Assembly: GCA_001564205.1 (NCBI GenBank)
Contig: LKMY01000028.1
Location: forward strand, 1-12,386
Origin: Nanohaloarchaea archaeon PL-Br10_U2g5
GTDB lineage: Archaea; Halobacteriota; Halobacteria; Halobacteriales; Haloferacaceae
Length of the DNA stretch: 12,386 nt
Reading direction: 5' to 3'
Below, in pieces: positions 7,200 through 12,386 of the stretch. The first letter of the stretch is position 1; each line of letters starts with the position of its first letter. The position numbers were made by a program, and so were the translations under genes. The notes under the pieces were generated by a model, which was not told the DNA's origin, ran no database searches, and saw only the letters and a list, made by a program, of their open reading frames with translations.

Positions 7200-7544
7200 C
7201 TACTCCGCGTCGAGCTCGGCCGCCAGCTCACCGCGTTCGTCGAGCTCGGCGAGCACGTCGCTTCCGCCGATAAACGCCCCGTTAACGAACGTCTGTGGGA
7301 TCGTCTCCCAGCCGCTCTCGGACTCCAGCGCCTCGCGGTAGTGCGGGAGGGCGGGCAGCACGTCCACCGTCTCGAACTCTTCGACGTGCTGACTGATGAG
7401 TTCGATCGCGCGCTGGGAGTAGCCGCACTGCGGCATCAGGCGGTTCCCCTTCATAAACAGAACCACGTCGTTCTCGGCGATTGCGTCTGTAACGCGCGCT
7501 TCGATCTCGTCGGCGTCGGCGTCGGTTCCGGGCTGAAACGTCAT
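7200..7544 (-). CDS. Monothiol-type glutaredoxin
   Basis: The protein has 114 residues and starts MTFQPGTDADADEIEARV at the ATG at 7544. The core resembles Grx4/GrxD proteins: VVLFMKG (27-33), the single-Cys active site PQCGYS (38-43, Cys40), then WETIPQTFVNGAFIGGSDVL (79-98), where cis-Pro83 and the GGSD block bind glutathione. Only one Cys is present, so it is a monothiol enzyme; CGYS replaces the usual CGFS. Family members transfer or sense Fe-S clusters rather than reduce disulfides. The glutathione partner is uncertain, since haloarchaea are reported to use gamma-glutamylcysteine. Its start is 94 bp downstream of the gfcR stop on the same strand, so read-through transcription from gfcR is possible. 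Only a weak TATA-like CATTTG lies 25-30 bp upstream. Confidence 0.88.
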   Translation of the reverse strand: MTFQPGTDADADEIEARVTDAIAENDVVLFMKGNRLMPQCGYSQRAIELISQHVEEFETVDVLPALPHYREALESESGWETIPQTFVNGAFIGGSDVLAELDERGELAAELDAE

Positions 7545-7638
7545 ACCGGCCGATACGCGCCGCCGAGGCAAATGGGTTCCGCACCGAATCCACAGCCGAA
7601 CTATATCGGGGATCGTGGGTGTACCGACTGCGTTGCCG

Positions 7639-8274
7639 CTACTCGTCGCGGTCGACGCGTACGACATCGACGAGCGAGTACACCGGCACGTCGTCGATCT
7701 CGTCGTAGCCCATCTTATCGACGAGGACGACGCACCCGACCGGCTCGCCGCCTTGTTCGCGGATCGCGTTGATCGACTCACGCATCGTCGTCCCCGACGT
7801 GATGATGTCGTCGACCACGTAGCAGTCACGGTCGCGGATAGCGGCGAAGTTCCGCGAGAAGCCACCGCCGTGCTCGTCGATGTCGCCCTCCTCCCACTGG
7901 TGTTTCGCGGGCGCGTAGGTCCCCAGATCGGTGTCGAGCTGGTTGGCGACCGCAGTCGCGAGCGGAGCACCGGCCTTCTCGATGCCGACGGTGAGGTCGA
8001 CTTCCTCTCCCTCTTTCGTTAACAGGTCCGCCATCGCGCTCGCGGCGTATCGGAGCCGCGTCGAGTCGCGACCGAGCGCCGACCAGTCGACGTGGATGTC
8101 CGCAGTCGATGTCGACGCGGTCTCCTCTGCGGGCGTGTTATTCCCCCCGCCCCGCTCGACGAGCCAGCTCGCGGTCTCCCGGGAGACGTTCAGCTCGTCG
8201 GCTATTTCGCCCTTCGAGAGTCCTCGCTCCGCGAGCTCCGTTGCGCTGTCTATCAGGTCGTCAACGTTCTTCAT
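7639..8274 (-). CDS. gfcR: GfcR-type transcriptional regulator (HTH plus orotate-phosphoribosyltransferase-like domain)
   Basis: The protein has 211 residues and starts MKNVDDLIDSATELAERG at the ATG at 8274. Residues 19-42 (LSKGEIADELNVSRETASW and onward) form a helix-turn-helix. The rest is a type I phosphoribosyltransferase fold with the PRPP loop VVDDIITSGTTM at 153-164. Such genes are often annotated pyrE-like, but the N-terminal DNA-binding domain identifies the haloarchaeal regulator of sugar catabolism GfcR (established in Haloferax, from memory), an activator of glucose-degradation genes. Here its start overlaps the end of the glucose dehydrogenase frame by 14 bp, placing regulator and likely target together. 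A TATA-like box inside the dehydrogenase gene could drive it separately. There is no Shine-Dalgarno before the ATG. Confidence 0.9.
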   Translation of the reverse strand: MKNVDDLIDSATELAERGLSKGEIADELNVSRETASWLVERGGGNNTPAEETASTSTADIHVDWSALGRDSTRLRYAASAMADLLTKEGEEVDLTVGIEKAGAPLATAVANQLDTDLGTYAPAKHQWEEGDIDEHGGGFSRNFAAIRDRDCYVVDDIITSGTTMRESINAIREQGGEPVGCVVLVDKMGYDEIDDVPVYSLVDVVRVDRDE

Positions 8275-9331
8275 ATGCGCCGAATTCGACCGCCGTTTTA
8301 ATAGTCGTGTCGTCATCCGCGAAGGCGGCCTCGAAGTCGTCGAGCCCGTAAACGCCAGTGACGAGATCCTCGAGGAACGTCTCTGGGAGGCCGGACAGCG
8401 AGTCGACGGCGGCTTCGAAGTGTTCGTAGCCGGAGTTGACGCTGCCGACGAGCGCCTTGTTATGAAGGACGAACTCGCGGTGGAGCCGACCACCGTCGAC
8501 CTCGAACTCCCAGTCGCCCGGGACGCCGAGCAGCGCGCCGACGCCGTTGGGCGCGAGTGCGTCGATCGTTTCGAACGCATGCGGGGCGTATCCGGTCGCT
8601 TCGAAGACGAAGTCCACCGCCTCGTACGCGTCCGGCATCGCGGACACCGCCGTTTCGTTCGAGTTGACATACGTCGCGCCCAGCGACTCGATGATGTCGA
8701 TCGTCGGGTCCGGCCGCTCTCGCCGGCCGAGACAGTAGCGCCTGTCGAACGTCTCGTCGAGCATTGCGACCGTGAGTAAGCCGAGCGAGCCGTTGCCGAG
8801 CACGAGCGCTGACTCGGGGTCCCAGTGGAAGGCCGACCGGCTGGCGGAGGCGTGTTCAATCGCCTTCTCCGCGATCGACACCGGCTCGACGAGGAACCCC
8901 CACGCGGCGAGCGCCGGCGGAATCGAGACGAGGAACTCTGCCGGACTGGTAAAGTACTACGCCATGAATCCGTGAGCGCCCACGATGCCGCGCTCGTGAT
9001 ACTCCCCGTCCGGCGCCATATCCGGTTCGCCGCGCGCGAAGTACTCGTTTGCGCCGTTGGGCGGCCGCCGGACCGTGGGGACGACGACATCGCCGACCTC
9101 GAACGGTGTATCATTCGGATCCTCGACGACGCCGACCGCCTCGTGACCCAACACGAGGTGGTCCTCGCCGTCGGGCGCGCCGCCGTGGCCGCCGGCGATG
9201 ACTTCGTGGTCCGTCCCGTCGACACCGACGCGGAGCGTCCGAACGAGCGCCTCACCGGCCTCGGGCTCCGGTCGCGGCTTCTCGGTCACGACCGGCTCGT
9301 CGGCCCCTTCATAGACCGCTATCGCCTTCAT
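8261..9331 (-). pseudogene. gdh: Glucose 1-dehydrogenase interrupted by one in-frame TAG codon
   Basis: The frame from the ATG at 9331 to the TGA at 8261 is 357 codons, the full length I recall for the Haloferax mediterranei enzyme. The N-terminal part (codons 1-124, MKAIAVYEGADEPVVTEK on) keeps the catalytic zinc ligands Asp38 (GVDGTDHEV), His63 and Glu64 (LGHEAVGV). Codon 125 (8957-8959) is TAG, where the family has Glu (MSEFF; here MA-stop-YF). The same frame then continues: FLVEPVSIAEKAIEHA with Glu149, the Rossmann GNGSLGLLTVAML, CLGRRERPDPTIDIIE and NKALVGSVNS. The intact enzyme oxidises glucose to gluconolactone with NADP as the first step of the semi-phosphorylative Entner-Doudoroff route. 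As written, the product would lack the whole coenzyme domain. Residues 135-143 (SIPPALAAW) also depart from the usual IPRSQAELG. A sequencing error is possible. Confidence 0.85.
8296..8302 (-). promoter_or_regulatory. Candidate internal promoter (TATA) for gfcR inside the glucose dehydrogenase gene
   Basis: On the minus strand ATTAAAA lies 22-28 bp before the gfcR ATG, the same spacing as the leaderless promoters elsewhere here. It overlaps dehydrogenase codons for Thr-Ile-Lys-Thr, so it may be coincidental. Confidence 0.45.
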
Positions 9332-9356
9332 ATCTCGACTGTCGGCCCCAGCGAAC

Positions 9357-9363
9357 AAAAGAT
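9357..9363 (-). promoter_or_regulatory. TATA-like box for the glucose dehydrogenase gene
   Basis: On the minus strand ATCTTTT lies 26-32 bp before the ATG at 9331, consistent with a leaderless transcript. The match is moderate. Confidence 0.4.
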
Positions 9364-9367
9364 TTCT

Positions 9368-9382
9368 TTTATTCTGAGTAAA
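9368..9382. promoter_or_regulatory. 15-bp palindrome upstream of the glucose dehydrogenase TATA box, candidate GfcR operator
   Basis: TTTATTC-T-GAGTAAA has 6 of 7 pairs matching around a central T. It lies 37-51 bp before the dehydrogenase start, immediately upstream of the TATA/BRE region, where archaeal activators usually bind. It is also 57-71 bp before the divergent gene at 9439, so it could act on both. Confidence 0.5.
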
Positions 9383-9438
9383 GAATCGCCTCCGAATCGA
9401 CCGCGGGGTTTTCCTCGTAGTCGCGCGAAACGAGCAGC

Positions 9439-10278
9439 GTGTGTACCCTCATCCTCGCGTGGCGAGTCTTCGATGACGCACCCGTCGCGCTCGCTGCGAA
9501 CCGGGACGAGGCGCTCGATCGGCCAGCAGAGCCGCCGGCCGTCCGTGGCGCCGACGCTCGGTACGTCGCGCCGCGCGACGCCGAGGCGGGCGGAACGTGG
9601 ATCGGGCTCTCGGAGTCGGGCGTCGCCGTCGCCGTCACGAACCGCTGGCTCGACGCGGACCGCGAGGGCGACCGATCCCGCGGGCTCTTGGTCGGCGACT
9701 GCCTGCGGGCCGACTCCGCGGTGGCGGCCGTCAGATCGGTCGAGCGCGACCTCGAAACGCGGTCGTACGACGGGTTCAATCTCGTCGTCGCCGACGCGGC
9801 CGCCGCCTTCCTCCTCTCGTACGACGGCGGGCTCACAGTCACCGGAATCGATCCTGGCGTTCACGTCGTCGGCAACGTCGGCGGCGTGATCAACGGCAGC
9901 GAGCAGTTCTCGATCCCGGAGCGTCGTCGATCGTTCGGAACGGAGCGGGCAAACAGCGCGCAGCGGATCGCGGCGGCGATCGTCCCCGAACCGGCCGAGC
10001 GCGGAGGGGAGTGGCTTGACCGTGCCAGCGAGATCCTCACCGACCACGAGTACGGAGCCTGTCTCCACAGCGACGAGTTCGGGACGCGCTCGTTCACGCG
10101 GATCCGACTCGGACCAGACTCCGAAACGGCCCCGGAGTTCGTGTATGCCGACGGCCCACCGTGTGAAACCCCTGCAGAGACGGTGTCGTTGCCTACGGGG
10201 TTTGGCGCTTCACAGAGGAGCGAGGGGGACTCCACGACGGCTTCCGCTGACGACGACGCCGCGGAAAGCCAGTTTTAA
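9439..10278 (+). CDS. NRDE / TANGO2-family protein
   Basis: The protein has 279 residues and starts at a GTG at 9439. The start is fixed by the family N-terminus MCTLILAW, with conserved Cys2, and by the name-giving NRDE at 21-24 in LAANRDEALDRP. Further family features are GGTWIGLSESGVAVAVTNR (51-69), GFNLVVAD and NGSEQFS. The last 25 or so residues are a polar, low-complexity acidic tail. The family covers eukaryotic TANGO2 and HRG-9, linked to heme or lipid handling; no bacterial or archaeal activity is settled. A weak TATA-like GTTTTC lies about 25-30 bp upstream. It is divergent from the glucose dehydrogenase gene, and its stop codon overlaps the TATA box of the next gene. Confidence 0.85.
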   Translation: MCTLILAWRVFDDAPVALAANRDEALDRPAEPPAVRGADARYVAPRDAEAGGTWIGLSESGVAVAVTNRWLDADREGDRSRGLLVGDCLRADSAVAAVRSVERDLETRSYDGFNLVVADAAAAFLLSYDGGLTVTGIDPGVHVVGNVGGVINGSEQFSIPERRRSFGTERANSAQRIAAAIVPEPAERGGEWLDRASEILTDHEYGACLHSDEFGTRSFTRIRLGPDSETAPEFVYADGPPCETPAETVSLPTGFGASQRSEGDSTTASADDDAAESQF

Positions 10279-10279
10279 G
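10273..10279 (+). promoter_or_regulatory. TATA box for the winged-helix gene
   Basis: TTTTAAG lies 25-31 bp before the ATG at 10304. It overlaps the TAA stop of the NRDE gene. Confidence 0.6.
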
Positions 10280-10303
10280 CGACTCGCGGGCGGGTGGATA
10301 TCT

Positions 10304-10657
10304 ATGAGCGTGTCCGAACTCGAGGCCGAGCTGTCGGAGGACGAACACACTGGCCTCGAACTGATCCGCGAGACTGGCGGCATCCACCAGAGCGACTTCT
10401 GGAAGGAGCTCGATGTCTCTTCGCGGAAGGGGAGTCGTATCGCGGAGGCGTTAGAAGAGTCGGGACTCATTCAGCGAGAGGATACCGTCTACAACGGCCA
10501 CAACACCTATTATCTCGAGCCTGCGGCGCGTGACCTTGATTTTGCGCTGTTGATGGCCGGCGACATGCTGTCGCCGTTTATCGGGGAAGAGGAGGTCGAC
10601 GCGCAGGCCGACGCCTTCTCGCAGTGGATGATGAATCTCGCCTACGAAGAGTACTGA
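10304..10657 (+). CDS. Small winged helix-turn-helix transcriptional regulator
   Basis: The protein has 117 residues and starts MSVSELEAELSEDEHTG. The start follows a good TATA box with leaderless spacing. Residues 17-56 (LELIRETGGIHQSDFWKEL then SSRKGSRIAEALEESGLI) form a winged-helix DNA-binding domain; QREDTVYNGHNTYYLEP (57-73) is the beta wing. The C-terminal half (DFALLMAGDMLSPF onward) is an acidic helical segment ending in Tyr. It resembles the MarR/Lrp-like one-domain regulators common in haloarchaea. It has no sensor domain or metal-binding cluster, and no target can be named. It may be partly co-expressed with the NRDE gene 25 bp upstream. A T-run follows its stop. Confidence 0.82.
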   Translation: MSVSELEAELSEDEHTGLELIRETGGIHQSDFWKELDVSSRKGSRIAEALEESGLIQREDTVYNGHNTYYLEPAARDLDFALLMAGDMLSPFIGEEEVDAQADAFSQWMMNLAYEEY

Positions 10658-10666
10658 CGCCGACAG

Positions 10667-10766
10667 CAGTATCGGCGTATTTTTCAGAGTATCGACTCAT
10701 CGTTCGGAGTACCGGCTCATCGTTCGGAGTACCGGCTCATCGTTCGGAATACCGGCTCACTCTTCG
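10667..10766. repeat. 20-bp tandem repeat, five units, overlapping the photolyase stop
   Basis: Unit consensus is GAGTACCGGCTCATCGTTCG. Units lie at 10687-10706 (GAGTATCGACTC variant), 10707-10726 and 10727-10746 (identical) and 10747-10766 (four changes). A degenerate copy at 10667-10686 matches 13 of 20 bases of the next unit. The last unit contains the photolyase TGA (10757-10759), so the array probably grew by duplication of the 3' end of that gene. Confidence 0.9.
10680..10684 (+). terminator. T-run terminator after the winged-helix gene
   Basis: TTTTT lies 23-27 bp after the TGA at 10655-10657. Archaeal polymerase stops at such runs without needing a hairpin. It is the only clear T-run following a gene here. 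Confidence 0.35.
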
Positions 10767-12268
10767 GGATCCTCGCCGCGTGCCCGCTTATACATCGCCA
10801 GCGCATCCTCGCGACGCTCCGAGTGGTCGACGATCGGTGCCGGATACGCCGGTGCGGCGTTCGCCCGCTGCGTCGGTGACAGCTCGTGCCACTCGTGAAT
10901 CAGGTCCGGTTCGACCTCGCGCAGTTCCGGCACGTACTCTTTGATGTACTCCGCGTCAGGGTCGTAGCGTTCGCCCTGCGTCATCGGGTTGAAAATGCGA
11001 AAGTACGGCTGTGCGTCGGTTCCCGTCGAGGCGGCCCACTGCCAGCCGCCGTTGTCGTTGGCGGTCTCGTGATCGGCGAGCCGCGTTTTGAACTGCTCGT
11101 ACCCGTGCCGCCAGTCGGCGAGCAGGTCCTTCGTCAGAAAAGAGGCGACGATCATCCGCACGCGGTTGTGCATAAACGCCTCTTTGCGGAGCTGACGCAT
11201 CCCGGCGTCGACGATCGGGTACCCGGTCTCGCCGCGTTTCCAAGCCGTGATCTCCTCCGGGTCGTCACGCCAGTCGATCCCTTCCTCGTACTCTTTGTAG
11301 TTCTCCGTGACGACCGACGGGTTGTGATACAGTACCTGCGTGTAGAACTCGCGCCACGCGAGCTGTTGTTGAAACGCCTCGACGTGCGCTGCGGCGTCTT
11401 CCTCCGGGCGATTCTCGGCGTCGGCCAACGCCGCCTCAGTGGCTTCGTACACCTCTCGGACACCGATTTCGCCGTACTTCATAAACGTCGAGAGCCGTGA
11501 GGTCCCTTCGCGTGCGGGGTAGTCGCGCTCGTCGTCGTACGCGAAGACGCCGGCGGAGAGGAACGCGTCGAGCCGGTCGCGGGCGGCTTCGGTTCCGGCC
11601 GGCCCCACGTCGGCGTCCGGCTCCGCGAAGTCGAGGCTGGTCGGCGTCGGGAGGTCGCCGACTGCGACGTGGTCGATACCGGGGGCGCCCTCACGGGGTG
11701 ACTCCGGAGTGACGCCCCCGTCCGTTTCGACGGGAGCGGTGGCCGCGGCGAGGTCACCCGGGTCTGCGAGCTTCTCGGGGTCTGGCGTCGGCGCCGGCGG
11801 ATCCGTCTCCCGGTCCGTCCACTTCTTCCAGTAGTAGGTGTACACCGAGTACGGGTCGCCCGCGTTCGTGCGGATCGAGTCGGGCGTCTGTAACACCGCG
11901 TCGTGGTGTGCCTCGCGCCGAACGCTGGCCTCGTGAAGCGCTTGTCTAACCCCGGCGTCACGCTTTCGAGCGAGTCCCGAGTAGTCGCGGTTCCAGACGA
12001 CGCGGTCGGCGTCCAGCCGCTCCGCGAGCGCGGGCAACACCACCTCGGGGTCACCGTGAGCGACGAGCAGGTCGCCGCCGCGGTCTCGGTAGTCGTCTCG
12101 GAGGGCGGCGAGCCCGTTGAGGAGGCGGCGGACCCGCACGTCGCTCGCGTGTGCTAGCACGTCGTCGTCGAAGACAAACACGGGTGCGACCGCGTCGCGC
12201 TGGGCGGCGGCCGCGAGCCCGACGTTATCGGCGATCCGCAGGTCACGTCGGTGCCAGAACAGCTCCAT
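10757..12268 (-). CDS. phr: Class I CPD DNA photolyase
   Basis: The protein has 503 residues and starts MELFWHRRDLRIADN at the ATG at 12268. The frame opens 21 codons earlier, but the family N-terminus fits this ATG. Residues 1-130 are the alpha/beta antenna domain. A variable acidic, Pro-rich linker (about 155-225) is longer than in E. coli Phr. The FAD-binding helical domain includes TSRLSTFMKYGEI (256-268), QLAWREFY (302-309) with Trp305-Arg306-Glu307, GYPIVDAGMRQL (349-360), LADWRHGYEQF (383-393), and the strongly conserved NGGWQWAASTGTDAQPYFRI (406-425), which is typical of CPD photolyases rather than cryptochromes. The enzyme repairs cyclobutane pyrimidine dimers using light and FADH-. 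Stop and promoter are both beside 20-bp tandem arrays. A weak TATA-like GTTTGA lies 26-31 bp before the start. Confidence 0.93.
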   Translation of the reverse strand: MELFWHRRDLRIADNVGLAAAAQRDAVAPVFVFDDDVLAHASDVRVRRLLNGLAALRDDYRDRGGDLLVAHGDPEVVLPALAERLDADRVVWNRDYSGLARKRDAGVRQALHEASVRREAHHDAVLQTPDSIRTNAGDPYSVYTYYWKKWTDRETDPPAPTPDPEKLADPGDLAAATAPVETDGGVTPESPREGAPGIDHVAVGDLPTPTSLDFAEPDADVGPAGTEAARDRLDAFLSAGVFAYDDERDYPAREGTSRLSTFMKYGEIGVREVYEATEAALADAENRPEEDAAAHVEAFQQQLAWREFYTQVLYHNPSVVTENYKEYEEGIDWRDDPEEITAWKRGETGYPIVDAGMRQLRKEAFMHNRVRMIVASFLTKDLLADWRHGYEQFKTRLADHETANDNGGWQWAASTGTDAQPYFRIFNPMTQGERYDPDAEYIKEYVPELREVEPDLIHEWHELSPTQRANAAPAYPAPIVDHSERREDALAMYKRARGEDPEE

Positions 12269-12330
12269 ACGGTCGTCACGGGTGCGAAGACTGTCAAACC
12301 ACCGGACGCAAACGGATGAGTGCGTGACCA

Positions 12331-12386
12331 CGAGTTGTCGCTCACGCTCACGAGTTGTCGCTCACGCTCACGAGTTGTCGCTCACG
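12331..12386. repeat. 20-bp tandem repeat at the right edge, upstream of phr
   Basis: Unit CGAGTTGTCGCTCACGCTCA occurs at 12331-12350 and 12351-12370, and the first 16 bases occur again at 12371-12386, all identical. The array continues beyond the window, so copy number is unknown. It begins 63 bp before the phr start. Confidence 0.9.

Noticed and set aside
7128..7772. 214-residue plus-strand frame after a TATA-like TTTATAT
   Set aside because: It runs antisense through the glutaredoxin gene, which has clear active-site motifs, and its composition is shadow-like (Arg-rich).
7639..8274. gfcR as a true orotate phosphoribosyltransferase (pyrE)
   Set aside because: The N-terminal helix-turn-helix and sugar-gene context fit the regulator; pyrimidine synthesis genes are not nearby.
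8957..8959. TAG as a pyrrolysine codon
   Set aside because: TAG ends at least six other genes in the window, and haloarchaea are not known to use pyrrolysine.
10667..10766. CRISPR array
   Set aside because: The units are contiguous with no spacers; it is a tandem repeat. The same holds for 12331-12386.

Overview
The window looks like chromosomal DNA of a halophilic archaeon of the class Halobacteria, most like Halorubrum and its relatives (genus from recollection only). The evidence is high GC, very acidic Asp/Glu-rich proteins, archaeal TATA boxes 24-31 bp before start codons (leaderless transcripts), and haloarchaea-type genes such as gfcR and a glucose dehydrogenase close to that of Haloferax. 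I see no insertion sequence, prophage, CRISPR array, rRNA or tRNA. The region is densely coding.

Left part (1-5635). A small membrane protein is cut by the left edge and runs on the minus strand. Next come a SlyD-like FKBP prolyl isomerase (minus) and a divergent CYTH-domain protein (plus). A MaoC-like enoyl-CoA hydratase (minus) faces away from a CitE-family CoA-ester lyase (plus), which is followed by a glutamate dehydrogenase (plus). This hydratase/lyase/GDH set suggests C5-dicarboxyl-CoA chemistry, either the methylaspartate cycle or itaconate/leucine breakdown. A Dph6-type diphthine-ammonia ligase (minus) converges on GDH.

Middle part (5777-7544). A DedA/VTT membrane protein (plus) is followed by a conserved acidic protein of unknown function (minus) and a monothiol glutaredoxin (minus).

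Sugar module (7639-9382). The regulator gene gfcR (winged-helix plus phosphoribosyltransferase fold) lies directly downstream of, and overlaps by 14 bp, a glucose dehydrogenase gene. The dehydrogenase reading frame is complete except for an in-frame TAG at codon 125. TAG is the ordinary stop of six of the other complete genes here, so recoding is unlikely and recent inactivation or a sequence error is more likely. A near-perfect 15-bp palindrome sits just upstream of the dehydrogenase TATA box and is a candidate GfcR operator. gfcR also has a TATA-like box inside the 3' end of the dehydrogenase gene, so it could be expressed despite the nonsense codon.

Right part (9439-12386). An NRDE/TANGO2-family protein and a small winged-helix regulator (both plus) are followed by a class I CPD photolyase (minus). 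Two unrelated-looking tandem arrays, both with 20-bp period, flank the photolyase gene, one at its 3' end and one upstream of its promoter, running off the window. Both arrays share the core GAGT-N4-GCTCA.
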